Assembly: GCF_900111765.1 (NCBI RefSeq)
Contig: NZ_FOIB01000001.1
Span: 1,364,001-1,428,000, forward strand
Reading direction: 5' to 3'
Origin: Myxococcus fulvus
Lineage (GTDB): Bacteria; Myxococcota; Myxococcia; Myxococcales; Myxococcaceae
Length of the DNA: 64,000 nucleotides
A program made the translations under genes and the position numbers. The notes beneath the pieces were generated by a model. It was not told the DNA's origin, ran no database searches, and worked only from the letters and a program-made list of their open reading frames with translations. Shown piece by piece: positions 24,907 to 34,321 of the stretch. The number at the start of each line of letters is the position of its first letter. Positions within the stretch are counted from its first letter, which is position 1.

Positions 24907-26247
24907 TTACGGCGTCACGGTGCGCGTGCCGGTGAACTCGATGCGGCGCACCTCTCCGCCTCCGGCGTACGTCGTGTAGTAGAGCGCCTGGCGCGTGCCT
25001 GATGGGCCGAAGCGCAGCGTCACCGCGGAGCCGGAGCCCAGGCCCGTGGCGAACGCGTCCACCGTCACCGCGCCGCCCGTGCCGCGCACCAGCTTGAAGA
25101 CCTTCCCGCAGATGTAATCACTGAAGAAGTACGCGTTGTCGTCCGCGTTCGCCCACGCTCCAGGCGGCGCGAAGGCCCCTCCCGTGATGGAGTTGCAGTT
25201 CTGGAACGGCGAGCCCGTGGGGTTGGTGCCGCGCTTGTAATCGAAAATCGGGTTCGTCATCCCCGCCGGAGGCGCGCCGCAGTTGGTGGTGGAGTTGTTC
25301 GCGCAGTGCCCCTCGCGCGTGTTCCAGCCGTAGTCCGCGCCCTTGATGCCCTCGTCAATCTCCTCCCACACGCTCTGGCCCACGTCGTTGATGAAGAACG
25401 TGCTGGTGCCCGGCTGGAAGGCGAAGCGGAACGGGTTGCGCAGGCCCGTGGCGTAGTTCTCCTGGCAGGGCCCCGTGCCCGTCGGCACCCCCGCGGGATT
25501 GCCACAGCGCCGGCTGCCCGACACCGCGTACCAGGGGTTGTCCGTGGGCGGGGTGCCGTCCTTGCGGATGCGCAGCATCTTCCCGAGCAGCACGTCCAGC
25601 CTGCGCGCCGTGGTGTTCGTTCCCCCGCAGCGGCTCGGGTCCCCGAGCTGACAGCCGCCGTCTCCCACGCTGACGTAGAGCAGCCCGTCCGGGCCGAAGT
25701 GCAGGTCACCGCCGTTGTGGTTGCCACCCGGGGACGGGATGTTGTCGAGCAGCACCACCTCGCTCGACGGGCTCACCACGTTCGTGCTCGGCAGCGTGAA
25801 GCGCGAGACGCGGTTCACCGCCACGTTGGCGATGTTCGTCGTGCACGTGTTGAACTTGTTGAACGTGTAATAGAGGAAGATGTGCCCGGTGGTGGCGAAG
25901 TCCGGGTCCACCGCCACGCCCAACAGGCCGCGCTCCGAGTTGGTGCACAGCACCGCGGAGAGGTTCAGCGCCGGCGTCGCCAGCAGCACGCCCCCGCTGA
26001 ACACCCGCAGCTGCCCCGTCTGCGTGGTGATGAGCAGCCGCCCATCCGGCGTGAAGGCCAGCGCCGTGGGCCGGGCGACGGCCGTCACCTGCGCGTCCGT
26101 GTACGACGGCGGCAGGGTGATGGCCGCGCTGGAGGTCTCCAGGCCCTCCGGGGCCGGAGTCTCTTCCGACGCGGGCTCCGGCGCGCAGGCCGGGGCCACG
26201 AGGAACAGCGACAGCAACACCGCGAAACGACAGGACCCAGGTGTCAT
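24907..26247 (-). CDS. Glucose/sorbosone dehydrogenase-like lipoprotein
   Basis: The 446-residue product has a lipoprotein-type signal (LFLVAPAC) and a six-bladed beta-propeller of the PQQ-dependent glucose/sorbosone dehydrogenase (Yli/HHIP-like) family. Typical phrases are RPTALAFTPDGRLLITTQTG, ERGLLGVAVDPDF, NHNGGDLHFGPDGLLYVSVGDGG and the late GLRNPFRFAF. Such enzymes oxidise sugars in the periplasm with PQQ and Ca2+. Whether this one is active is not shown; many myxobacterial members are uncharacterised. It is convergent with the Cys-rich genes. Confidence 0.85.
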   Translation of the reverse strand: MTPGSCRFAVLLSLFLVAPACAPEPASEETPAPEGLETSSAAITLPPSYTDAQVTAVARPTALAFTPDGRLLITTQTGQLRVFSGGVLLATPALNLSAVLCTNSERGLLGVAVDPDFATTGHIFLYYTFNKFNTCTTNIANVAVNRVSRFTLPSTNVVSPSSEVVLLDNIPSPGGNHNGGDLHFGPDGLLYVSVGDGGCQLGDPSRCGGTNTTARRLDVLLGKMLRIRKDGTPPTDNPWYAVSGSRRCGNPAGVPTGTGPCQENYATGLRNPFRFAFQPGTSTFFINDVGQSVWEEIDEGIKGADYGWNTREGHCANNSTTNCGAPPAGMTNPIFDYKRGTNPTGSPFQNCNSITGGAFAPPGAWANADDNAYFFSDYICGKVFKLVRGTGGAVTVDAFATGLGSGSAVTLRFGPSGTRQALYYTTYAGGGEVRRIEFTGTRTVTP

Positions 26248-26352
26248 GGTGCACTCCTGAAGGAGGGGGATGAGGCACCTGGGTTTTGCAGCTTAATCTT
26301 GATTTTCGCGAGTCTGAACGACGCCCCTGTCGAGGGGTGAACGCTGCGGGGT

Positions 26353-26376
26353 GGGGCCCCCGGGAGGGCGGGCCCC
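26353..26376 (-). terminator. Hairpin downstream of the WXXGXW-repeat gene
   Basis: GGGGCCC and GGGCCCC form a stem around 10 bases just beyond the stop of the minus-strand gene at 26388. The region is very G/C-rich and no T-tract follows, so termination is likely but unproven. Confidence 0.4.
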
Positions 26377-26387
26377 GGGCCGCGGCT

Positions 26388-27458
26388 CTAGCGCCGGCGG
26401 TCGCCGTCTCCCCAGCCGCCGCCGCGTCCGCCGCGGTTGCGGTCGCCGCCGCGGACGGGCGTGGCCTCGTGGCCGCGGGGCGAGGAGCGGTGGCTGGGGG
26501 CGCGCCAGCGCTCGTGGCGCTCCGGCCCGCGGTTGTGGCTCTTCCAGCGGTCATCGCGGCCGCGCCACGAGTCGTCGCGGCGGTGGTAGCCGGGGCGGCC
26601 AGGGCCCGGCGAGGCGCGGTGGTAGTAGGTCGGCGAGCGCCAGACGCGGTCATGCCGGTAGTAGTGGCCGGAGGCGCGCCACGGGCGGTGGTAGTAGTAG
26701 CGGACGGCCGGCGCGCGGTACCACGTGTGCGCGAAGTAGTTGGGGTGGCCCCAGCGCACGGACACGCGGGCGTGGCGGAAGACGGGCACGGTGACGTGCA
26801 GCGAGCCGCGCGGCGCCCAGCCTCCGCTGACGAAGTGCCAGGACAGGCCGCGCTGCACCCAGCGGGGCGAGACGAAGACCAGGCCCGCGCGCGGCGGAGA
26901 GGCCCACGTGCCATCCACCCAGTCCCAGTTGTTGCCGGACCAGTACCAGTAGCCGGGCTCCCAGGTGAGGTCGGCGGAGGGCGCGGCCGGGCGGACTTCC
27001 TGGCGCGGCGCGGGAGGCGCCTGCTGCACGGTGAGGGCCTCGGAGGACACGGCGATGGGAATCTCCACCTCGGTGGTGCCCCGCCGCGCCCAGCCGCCGG
27101 AGACCCAGTACCAGGCCCCCCGGTCCTCCTCCCAGTAGCCGTTCACGAACTGGTAGCCGTCCATGGGGGCCAGCCACGTGCCCTGGTTGAAGCGCCACTC
27201 GTCGCCGTCCCAGTACCAGTGCCCGGAGGCCCACACGGCGCCGGCATAGGGCCTGCGCGAGGGCTGCTCCGTGGGCAGCGCCGGAGGAGGCTGGGGCGCC
27301 ATGGGGGCAATCTCCTCCTCGGAGTCGTCGTCGAACTCGCCTTCGCCGTACTCGCGGCCGTCGTACGAGGGGTCCGCGGCGGGCACTGGCGTCGTCTGCG
27401 CCTGAACCACCGGGGCCGACAGCAGGGCCACCATCCAGAGCCAGCTTCGAGGACTCAT
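26388..27458 (-). CDS. Exported WXXGXW/YXWXX-repeat protein
   Basis: The 356-residue product has a signal peptide ending near VQAQ, an acidic segment (about 30-50), then repeats built on aromatic motifs such as ASGHWYWDGDEWRF, FVNGYWEEDRGAWYW and WEPGYWYWSGNNW. These match the WXXGXW repeat families of exported proteins of unknown role. The C-terminal third is rich in Arg, His, Tyr and Gly and likely disordered. GGAGAAG precedes the ATG at 27458. A structural or wall-binding role is possible; nothing catalytic is seen. Confidence 0.78.
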   Translation of the reverse strand: MSPRSWLWMVALLSAPVVQAQTTPVPAADPSYDGREYGEGEFDDDSEEEIAPMAPQPPPALPTEQPSRRPYAGAVWASGHWYWDGDEWRFNQGTWLAPMDGYQFVNGYWEEDRGAWYWVSGGWARRGTTEVEIPIAVSSEALTVQQAPPAPRQEVRPAAPSADLTWEPGYWYWSGNNWDWVDGTWASPPRAGLVFVSPRWVQRGLSWHFVSGGWAPRGSLHVTVPVFRHARVSVRWGHPNYFAHTWYRAPAVRYYYHRPWRASGHYYRHDRVWRSPTYYHRASPGPGRPGYHRRDDSWRGRDDRWKSHNRGPERHERWRAPSHRSSPRGHEATPVRGGDRNRGGRGGGWGDGDRRR

Positions 27459-27604
27459 GACGTCTTCTCCAGGTTGAGAATCCAGCGCCCCGTGGAAGGG
27501 GCACCTCACGCCCTACGGACGCGGGGAGGGGCTCCGTATTCAACCCGGGAGCCCCTCTCGGGTCGACCCGTCTCGCCCGGAGAGCGGGCGGACAGGCGGG
27601 CGGG

Positions 27605-30600
27605 CTACTGCTTCACCAGGAACATCTCCCGGGTCTGGATGAGGTCCACGTCCCCGGTGAAGCCGGCGAACTGCTCGTACTGGCGGGGCGCGACGCGCGC
27701 GCGGGGCAGCCGCAGCGACTCCGTGATGGTGAGCGTGGCGCCCTCCTGCTTCTCGGTGCGGGTGAAGTGGCCGAAGGGGTTCTTCACGTCGATGGGGGGC
27801 TGCGGGTCGGGCAGCCTCCAGCCCGAGGGCAAAGACAACGTCACCTGCGTGCTGCTGGCCTCGGTGTTGTCGATGTAGAGCGGCGTGCGGCGGCTGCTCA
27901 GCTGCACGTAGCGGCGGCCCAGCTGCGCGGGGAAGGTGAGGGGCCCCAGCGCCATGCGGTTGCCGCCCTCCAGCCGTCCGAAGCGCGGCACGGTGAACTC
28001 GTAGCGCAGCACGAAGGGCGCGCCCACCTGGTCCTTGTGGTCCAGCGTGACGCTGGAGAGCGCCGCGCCGCCGAAGTAGCGCGCCACCGCGCCCTGGAGC
28101 GCCTGGTTGCGGCTCTCCGCCGACAGCTGGTTGAAGGCCTCCGCCAGCTGCGCCGCCTCGAAGCCCGTGTACGTCTCCTCGCCCTTGCCGGTCATCTTCC
28201 CGTCGGCGTCGAGCGAAAGCGTCAGGCGCACCTGCTTGCCCGTGGACTGCTTCGTCGCGGGCGTCTTCACCACCTCCAGCTTCCTGCCCGGCTCCGGCAA
28301 GAGGTACGCCGGCAGCTCGCCCATGGCGAACTCCGGCAGCTCACCGAAGGGCCCGTAGCGCACCGACGTGTCCACCCACACCGGCTCGCTCCCCGGCACC
28401 TCCACGCGCAGGGCCGCGTAGGGCAGCAGGCTGTCGTTGGGGAACAGGTACTCGGCCGGGTCCACGTTGAAGGTGCGCACCGCCGCCACGCGCGAGGGGA
28501 TGCCCAGCTCCTCCAGGCCCGCCTTGAGCACCGTCAGCCGGCTGCCCCGGTCCTGCGCCACCGTGGACGCCGCGGACTGGCCCAGGCCGTTGTCCCGCCC
28601 GGAGAAGCGCTGCATCACCGCCGCGTGCAGCGCCTTCACCGCCTCCAGGCCCTCCTTGCCCTGGGTGGCCTCGCGGGTGAACCGGACGACCTCCGAGGTG
28701 CGCGCCCAGCGCTCCTGGAAGGCGTCGCCGTAGACGCGCGCCAGGCTGTCGTTGCCCGTGGCGCCCGCGCCCACCATGACGAAGGGCAGGTACTCGTTGC
28801 CGGAGGGCGGCGCGTCCGGCTCGGGGATGAACGGCGGCACGCGGCGCGCCTCGTAGTGGAAGACCTCCTCGTCGCCCTTCACCGTGGGCTGGGGTGCCTT
28901 CATCGCGTGCGCGTCCACCTTCATGCCCGTGCCCTTGGGCGCGGCCACCGTGTACGTGGTCCACGCGTTGGGCTGGTTGGCGATCTGGAAGTAGAACGCG
29001 GACGCGGTGAAGCCCGGCTGCGCGGGGCCGCGCGGGCTCTCCGCCAGCAGGTACTCCACCTGCACGCTGTCACCCACCTGCACGCCGGGCAGGCTCACCG
29101 TGTCCTTGCCCTCGATGTTCTCCGGCTCGAGCACGCGCCCGTCCGCCTTGAGCGTGCGCAGCGCCAGCACCTGGGCGCCGCGGGGCACGTTGACCTCCGC
29201 GATCTCCTGCACGCCCGACTGCTCCAGCGCCTTCTGGATGGTGTGGATGCGGTTGACGATGCTGCCGTCCGGGTACACGCGCACCGCCGCGGCATCCAGG
29301 ACGAACACCGCCGCGCCACCCGTCACGGGCTCCGCGTCGTAGGAGCGCAGCGCCTCCTGGCCGTCGATGGCGAACTCCTGCAGCAGCTCCTTGCCCGTCT
29401 TCGCGCGCTCCACCGCGCGGCGCAGCGACAGGTCATCGCCCTCCAGCGCCAGCGCCTTCTCGCGCAGCGCGAGCGCCTCCGCGCTCTTGCCCGAGTACTC
29501 GCGCACGTCCGCCATGCGCTTGAGCAGCTCCGTGTTGCGCGGCCACGTCACCGCCAGCTTCTCCAGCACGGCGATGGCGTCGTCGTGGCGACGCAGGCCC
29601 ACGTAGAGGCTCGACAGCGACGTGCCCGCGCTCACGCTCGTCGGATCCCTGGCGAGCAGCTGCGCGTACTCGCGCGCGGCGGCCTCCAAATCCCCGCGCG
29701 TGCGCGCGTGGTCCGCCCTCCGCGCCGCGACGCCGGGGCAGTCCTTCTGCGCCTCCACCAGCGTGTTGGAGCGCTCCACCGCGTCGCGCCGCCGCGCCAG
29801 GTTGTACTGGAGCCCCAGCGCCTCACACAGCTGCGGCTGGAGCTGCAGCGCCGCGGCCAGCGACTCCTCCGCCAGCGCATCCACGTCCAGCGTGAGCGCC
29901 GCGCGCGCGCGCATCAGGAACAGCGGGAAGCCCGGGGGCTGCACCGCCTCGCTCGCCGTCTTCAAGGTCTCCAGCGCGCTCGCCGCCTGCCCGTCGTCCA
30001 TGAACAGGTCCGCGCGGAGCAGCATCGCGGCCACGTTGGTCGTGTCCTTGGACAAGAGCGCTTCCAGGTCCCGCGTGGCCCGGCCGCGCGCCACCTTGGA
30101 GGGCACCGTCCGGTCCGCCGCGGCCACCTCCGCGCGCAGGGCCAGCAGCGCGGGCGTCGTCGCGTCCACGTCCGCCATCAGCCGCCGGGCGCCGTCCGCG
30201 TCGCGCGCCAGGCCGTCACGCGCCGCGAGGAACGTGGAGAGCAGCTCCCCCGCCTCGCCCGAGAGCGCGTCCTTGATGGACTTCGCGGTGGGGTACACGC
30301 CCTTGGCCTCGGCCAGCGAGGGGGCGCTGCCCCACGTCGCGGGCGCAGGTCCCGTGGCCGCCGTGAAGCGCACGTTGGCGGGCTGGCCGTCCTCGCGCAG
30401 CAGCGAGAACGACAGCACGCCGGAGGTGCCGCCCTTGAGCTGGCGGACGATGATGCGGTGCTTGCCCGCCGACAGCTTCACGGCGCGGCTGGTGACGGTG
30501 GAGGTGGCCAGCGTCCACGCGGCGCGCTCCAGCACTGGCGTGCCGTCCACCACCACCTGGTGCGAGGCGGCGCTCACCGAGCGCGCCACGTAGGTCGCCG

Positions 30601-31381
30601 CCTCCGGGACCTCCGCGTCGAAGGCCATGAGGTACACGTCGCCCTCGCCCGGCTCGCCGCCCAGGTCCAGCCGGCCGTCCGGCGCCAGCAGCTTGCGCGC
30701 GGGGAGCGCCCCGAAGGCGCCGGTGAAGGGGCCCGCGAGCGAGCCGCCCTGGCCGGTGGGCCACGCCTCGTCCCACGACAGGACATGGAAGGCGGAGAAG
30801 GGCCCCACGAGCGTCGCCTCGGACACGCCGCCCAGCTCCTTGAGCACCGCGTCGCGCGCCTTGAGGTCCCCGCGCGTCACCGCGACCGACAGCCGCGTGC
30901 CGCGCAGCAGGTACGCCGTCTCGCCCGACGCGCCCGACGCGAGCGCCTTCTGCGCCGCCGCGAGGATGGCCTCGTCCAGGGGCGGCGCGGTGCCCACGGT
31001 GTCCAGCGCGTAGCGCGCGCCGATGAGCGCCAGGGGGTGTGTGGGCGCGCGCGTCACCACCTCCAGCGCGGCCACGAGCGCCCGGTCCGGCCGCCCCGCG
31101 CGGCGCGCGAGCAGGTGCTGGCCGATGAGGGCGTAGGGGTCCGCCGGGTCCTTCGCCACGGCGGCGTCGAAGCGCTGCTGCGCCGCCGCCGCGTCGCCTT
31201 CCATCAGGTACGCGTGGAAGCCGGCGAAGGCGAGCGTGCGCGCCTCGTCCGTGCCGGAGCGCGCCTTCTCCGCGGCGCTCTCCAGCACGCGCGGCGCGAC
31301 GCTGGTGGTGGGGGAGTGGGAGCAGCCCGTGAGGCCGGCGACGAGTGCGAACGCGGTCAGGCCGCGGCGGAAGGTGCGCAT
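27605..31381 (-). CDS. Giant TPR lipoprotein with DUF3857 and degenerate transglutaminase domain
   Basis: The 1258-residue product has a lipobox (VAGLTGC). The N-terminal half is TPR-like (about residues 40-130 and 380-640) with a middle beta-rich module. The C-terminal third has a DUF3857 region (VYPDGSIVNRIHTIQKALEQSGV onward) followed by a transglutaminase-like core. The site that normally reads GDCKD is RGSRLT near residue 943, and the later His is also missing, while the Asp remains (WVDTS). It is therefore probably not an enzyme. It is likely a periplasmic scaffold. It starts 76 bases from the kinase gene on the same strand. Confidence 0.83.
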   Translation of the reverse strand: MRTFRRGLTAFALVAGLTGCSHSPTTSVAPRVLESAAEKARSGTDEARTLAFAGFHAYLMEGDAAAAQQRFDAAVAKDPADPYALIGQHLLARRAGRPDRALVAALEVVTRAPTHPLALIGARYALDTVGTAPPLDEAILAAAQKALASGASGETAYLLRGTRLSVAVTRGDLKARDAVLKELGGVSEATLVGPFSAFHVLSWDEAWPTGQGGSLAGPFTGAFGALPARKLLAPDGRLDLGGEPGEGDVYLMAFDAEVPEAATYVARSVSAASHQVVVDGTPVLERAAWTLATSTVTSRAVKLSAGKHRIIVRQLKGGTSGVLSFSLLREDGQPANVRFTAATGPAPATWGSAPSLAEAKGVYPTAKSIKDALSGEAGELLSTFLAARDGLARDADGARRLMADVDATTPALLALRAEVAAADRTVPSKVARGRATRDLEALLSKDTTNVAAMLLRADLFMDDGQAASALETLKTASEAVQPPGFPLFLMRARAALTLDVDALAEESLAAALQLQPQLCEALGLQYNLARRRDAVERSNTLVEAQKDCPGVAARRADHARTRGDLEAAAREYAQLLARDPTSVSAGTSLSSLYVGLRRHDDAIAVLEKLAVTWPRNTELLKRMADVREYSGKSAEALALREKALALEGDDLSLRRAVERAKTGKELLQEFAIDGQEALRSYDAEPVTGGAAVFVLDAAAVRVYPDGSIVNRIHTIQKALEQSGVQEIAEVNVPRGAQVLALRTLKADGRVLEPENIEGKDTVSLPGVQVGDSVQVEYLLAESPRGPAQPGFTASAFYFQIANQPNAWTTYTVAAPKGTGMKVDAHAMKAPQPTVKGDEEVFHYEARRVPPFIPEPDAPPSGNEYLPFVMVGAGATGNDSLARVYGDAFQERWARTSEVVRFTREATQGKEGLEAVKALHAAVMQRFSGRDNGLGQSAASTVAQDRGSRLTVLKAGLEELGIPSRVAAVRTFNVDPAEYLFPNDSLLPYAALRVEVPGSEPVWVDTSVRYGPFGELPEFAMGELPAYLLPEPGRKLEVVKTPATKQSTGKQVRLTLSLDADGKMTGKGEETYTGFEAAQLAEAFNQLSAESRNQALQGAVARYFGGAALSSVTLDHKDQVGAPFVLRYEFTVPRFGRLEGGNRMALGPLTFPAQLGRRYVQLSSRRTPLYIDNTEASSTQVTLSLPSGWRLPDPQPPIDVKNPFGHFTRTEKQEGATLTITESLRLPRARVAPRQYEQFAGFTGDVDLIQTREMFLVKQ

Positions 31382-31457
31382 AGGAGTGCCGAGGGATAAT
31401 GCAATCCCCCGTCACTGGCCATATTCCCCTGCGGAACTCTGTCGCCTTCGTGCCCGT

Positions 31458-33311
31458 CTAGCGGCGCTTGCCGTTCTTGGGCGCGGGCTTGACGGGCTGC
31501 TTCTTGGGGGGCGGGGGAGGCGCCTTCTTCGGCACCACGGCCTTGGCGGGCACCGCCGCGGCCACCTTCGGCGGGGACGGGGTGGGGGTCGGCGGCACCG
31601 GCGCCGTCGTCCCTCCGGGCGGTGACTGCTTGAGCACGTAGGTGATGCCGGACACGCGGCAGGCGCCCTCGATGCAGCCGAAGCCGGGGAAGGGCGCGTC
31701 GCCGAACTGCTCCACCCAGCCCGCTCCCAGCACCAGCGGCTCGAAGAGCGCCCGGCGGTCCTTGCCCGTGCCCAGGAACGCCTCCAGCCGCCCCTCCGCG
31801 TCCACCGCGAGCTCCACATTCACCGGGCCCGCCTTGGGCGACTCGATGCCGAGCATGGCGCCCCGGCGCTCGCCGAGCGCCCACTCCAGCCGCAAGGGCT
31901 CGCCCACGCCGTTGTGCACCAGTGCCACGTAGCGGCCCGTGCTGCCGAGCAGCAGCATGGACGCGGTGGGCGGCGGGGACGGCTGGTAGAGGCTGAACAT
32001 GTCGCGCAGGCGGCGCTCGAAGGTGAGCGGCGGCGCCTCCGTGAGCAGCTGGGCGGTGAGGCTGAGGCTGTCGCCGTCCCGGCGCGTGACGTCCACGCGC
32101 ACCCGGCCCACGCTCTGCTCGTCGTCCTGCCAGGGGAAGACGAGCGTCTTGTCCTCGAGCGTGACGGGGCGGCCGGCCACCACCAGGCTCTGTTCGGCCA
32201 GGCCCTCGCCCAGGGTGAGCCTGCGCCGCTCGGGGTTGGACTCCTCGCGCCCGGGCACCGGCTGGATTCGCGGCTCGCCCAGGTAGGCCATGAGGGTGGC
32301 GCCCGGGGCGGAGGCCGCGCGGCGCTCGCCGCTCAGATAGAAGGCCGTGGCCAGGACGAAGCTCGCCGCCAGCACCATCACCACCGCGGTGGCCTGCATG
32401 GTGGTGCGCACCACCTTGCGCACGCCCGCCTTGAAGCGCTGCACCCGCGTCTGCTTCACCGGCAGCATCGACGGCAGGCTGCCGGGGACGAGCAGCTCCA
32501 GGTCCGCGATGAGCGCCGCCACCGACGGGTAGCGGTCCTCGGGGTCCGGCTTGAGGCACTTGGTGACGATGCCGTCCAGGCGCGCGTCCAGCCCGGGCTT
32601 GCGCTGCGAGGGCGGGTCGAACGTGCCCAGCGGCACCTCGCCGGTGAGCCACTCGTAGAGGATGACGCCCAGGGAGAAGATGTCCGCGCGCGCGTCCGCG
32701 TTCTTCGCGTCCACGCGCTGCTCGGGCGCCATGTACGACAGCGTGCCCATGGACACGTGCGTGGACGTCAGCGCGTAGCGCGACGAGGGACTGGCGTCAT
32801 CCAGGAACGAGGCGAGCCCGAAGTCCGACACCTTGGCGATGCCGCCGGCCTGCTGGTCCAGCAGGATGTTCTCCGGCTTCAAGTCGCGGTGGATGACGCC
32901 GCGGCCGTGCGCGTACTCGATGGCCCGGCAGATTTCGAGCATGCGCCTGAGCGCGCCCATCATGTCGAACTGGGACTGGCGGATCAGCTCGCGCAGCGAC
33001 GGGCCGTCCACGAACTCCATCACCAGGTAGTAGGTGGCGTCCGTCTTCCCCTTGTCGACGATGGAGACGACGTGGGGGTGGCTCAGCGCGGCGAGCGCCG
33101 CGGCCTCCTTCTGGAAGCGCGCGATGAAGGACGGGTCCTTCGCCAGCTCCTGGTTGAGCAGCTTCACCGCCACCGTGCGCCCGAGCGACAGCTGGGTGGC
33201 CTTGTGGACCTCGCCCATGCCTCCGGTGCCCACGAGCTTTTCGAGGCGGTAGCCGCTGATGAGGTCCGGGGAGCGAGGCCGGCTGATCGCCGTCGGGTCG
33301 ATGGAGGACAT
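31458..33311 (-). CDS. Hanks-type Ser/Thr protein kinase with membrane anchor
   Basis: The 617-residue product has a kinase domain at about 20-275: G-loop GTGGMGEV, Lys50 in VAVKLL, HRDLKPEN at 141-148, DFG at 163-165 and APE in MAPEQR. All catalytic residues are present. A juxtamembrane basic segment leads to one membrane helix (about 305-325). The exported region is beta-rich and ends in a Pro/Lys-rich tail (PPPPPKKQPVKP). It is a bacterial PknB-type receptor kinase of unknown ligand. The downstream giant TPR lipoprotein may belong to the same transcription unit. Confidence 0.93.
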   Translation of the reverse strand: MSSIDPTAISRPRSPDLISGYRLEKLVGTGGMGEVHKATQLSLGRTVAVKLLNQELAKDPSFIARFQKEAAALAALSHPHVVSIVDKGKTDATYYLVMEFVDGPSLRELIRQSQFDMMGALRRMLEICRAIEYAHGRGVIHRDLKPENILLDQQAGGIAKVSDFGLASFLDDASPSSRYALTSTHVSMGTLSYMAPEQRVDAKNADARADIFSLGVILYEWLTGEVPLGTFDPPSQRKPGLDARLDGIVTKCLKPDPEDRYPSVAALIADLELLVPGSLPSMLPVKQTRVQRFKAGVRKVVRTTMQATAVVMVLAASFVLATAFYLSGERRAASAPGATLMAYLGEPRIQPVPGREESNPERRRLTLGEGLAEQSLVVAGRPVTLEDKTLVFPWQDDEQSVGRVRVDVTRRDGDSLSLTAQLLTEAPPLTFERRLRDMFSLYQPSPPPTASMLLLGSTGRYVALVHNGVGEPLRLEWALGERRGAMLGIESPKAGPVNVELAVDAEGRLEAFLGTGKDRRALFEPLVLGAGWVEQFGDAPFPGFGCIEGACRVSGITYVLKQSPPGGTTAPVPPTPTPSPPKVAAAVPAKAVVPKKAPPPPPKKQPVKPAPKNGKRR

Positions 33312-33426
33312 GGCGGTAGACAGGGGGCCGCCAGGGTAGCAGAAACCTTCGACGCACGGGGCCAGGGCTCAAGGGGGTAGGGTCGCCCGCGCCCTCACCC
33401 GCCTGGCGACCAGGGAGGCTTTGTGG

Positions 33427-34017
33427 CTAGTGCCCGGACGCCGGCGTGCGGCCCACCGCCGCCCTCAGGCTGTTGCGCACCTGGTCCAGCGAGGAGCGCA
33501 TCTGCCCGTGGCGCACCGACGCCGCCACCGCTCGCGACAGCGACTTGAGCAGCGACACGTCCTCGGGCTTCCACGCCCGGGGCTGCCGGCAGTCCTCGAA
33601 CACCGCCACGCCCCACCACTGCTGACGCGAGGGGTTGATGGGGCACAGCAGGATGGAGTGCGTCCCCTGTCGCTCGAGCAGGTCGCGCATCATCGGCGGC
33701 GCGTCACGGGTGGGGCACGCGACCACCATCCCCGCCTCCAGCATGTCCACCCAGCCCGGCGCGAAGTCCCGGAACGAGAACGCGCGCAGCACGGGGTTGG
33801 CCAGGGGCGACGCGGTCGGCGGCTCCGCCCAGGCGTAGCGCAGGTCCGTCACGAACCGGCCGTACGTCTGCGACACCCGGTTCTCGAAGATGTAGGCCCG
33901 GTCCACGCCCATCGCGTGACCCACCATCGCCAGCGACTCCACCGCGGTGGCGGGGCAGAGGCCCTTCTCCAGCAACAGCTTCGAGGCTTCCGACACCTTC
34001 GAGAAGGCTTCCACCAT
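33427..34017 (-). CDS. GAF-domain-like sensory protein
   Basis: The 196-residue product looks like a single GAF domain: SLAMVGHAMGVDRAYIFE, a central variable part, then a typical C-terminal GTHSILLCPI...WWGVAVFEDC and a helix EDVSLLKSLSRAVAASV. I place the start at 34017, with GGAG eight bases before it. The frame stays open to 34095, but codons there are unlike the gene (ATA, CTT, TTT, AAA) and a promoter -10 lies at 34096-34101, so the transcript would begin inside that extension. No output domain is attached; it may modulate the neighbouring kinase, which is inference. Confidence 0.72.
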   Translation of the reverse strand: MVEAFSKVSEASKLLLEKGLCPATAVESLAMVGHAMGVDRAYIFENRVSQTYGRFVTDLRYAWAEPPTASPLANPVLRAFSFRDFAPGWVDMLEAGMVVACPTRDAPPMMRDLLERQGTHSILLCPINPSRQQWWGVAVFEDCRQPRAWKPEDVSLLKSLSRAVAASVRHGQMRSSLDQVRNSLRAAVGRTPASGH

Positions 34018-34095
34018 GGGGGTGACTCCAGGAAAAACGGATTTGCAATGGGGTTCCGCAAGTATCCGGAACCAACTGTCATCCTCTGAAGTCAC

Positions 34096-34124
34096 ATTAA
34101 GCGCGATTACTGTGTTTCTGTCAA
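34096..34124 (-). promoter_or_regulatory. Sigma-70-type promoter of the GAF gene
   Basis: On the minus strand, TTGACA (34119-34124, perfect consensus) is followed after 17 bases by CTTAAT (34096-34101, 4/6). The predicted transcript start near 34089 gives a leader of about 70 bases before the ATG at 34017. Confidence 0.62.
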
Positions 34125-34260
34125 ATCCCAGCTTTGCTGAAAATCAAGAGTTCGTCACGGAGACAATGACCCGGGCGGGGTGTAGATGACACAGGTGACT
34201 TTTCGAGGGAGGAGGCCTGGCGGTGAAGTGTCCGGGTGATGACAGACCCCGAAATGCCAC

Positions 34261-34290
34261 GAGGGCGCCCCCCTTGGAAAGGGCGCCCTC
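34261..34290 (-). terminator. Terminator hairpin after the small exported-protein gene
   Basis: GAGGGCGCCC, a 10-base loop and GGGCGCCCTC form a perfect 10-bp stem, 31 bases beyond the stop at 34322 on the minus strand. The bases after it are moderately T-rich. Confidence 0.65.
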
Positions 34291-34321
34291 GCGGGGATTC
34301 CTCGAAGTGAGGAAATCGAGA

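Larger units (their letters stand above)
34018..34321. other. 304-base AT-rich regulatory region
   Basis: This gap holds the promoter of the GAF gene (34096-34124, minus) and, at its far end, the terminator hairpin of the small exported-protein gene (34261-34290). The part between 34060 and 34200 is notably AT-richer than the window. No gene is seen. Confidence 0.5.

Noticed and set aside
27767-31399. A 1210-codon plus-strand open frame opposite the giant TPR lipoprotein
   Set aside because: It is an antisense shadow caused by high GC at third positions; the translation is repetitive Arg/His/Gln/Val with no domain, while the minus strand has a lipobox, TPRs and DUF3857.
34018-34095. N-terminal extension of the GAF-like protein to 34095
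   Set aside because: No ribosome site, AT-rich codons unlike the gene, and a promoter whose predicted transcript starts inside it.
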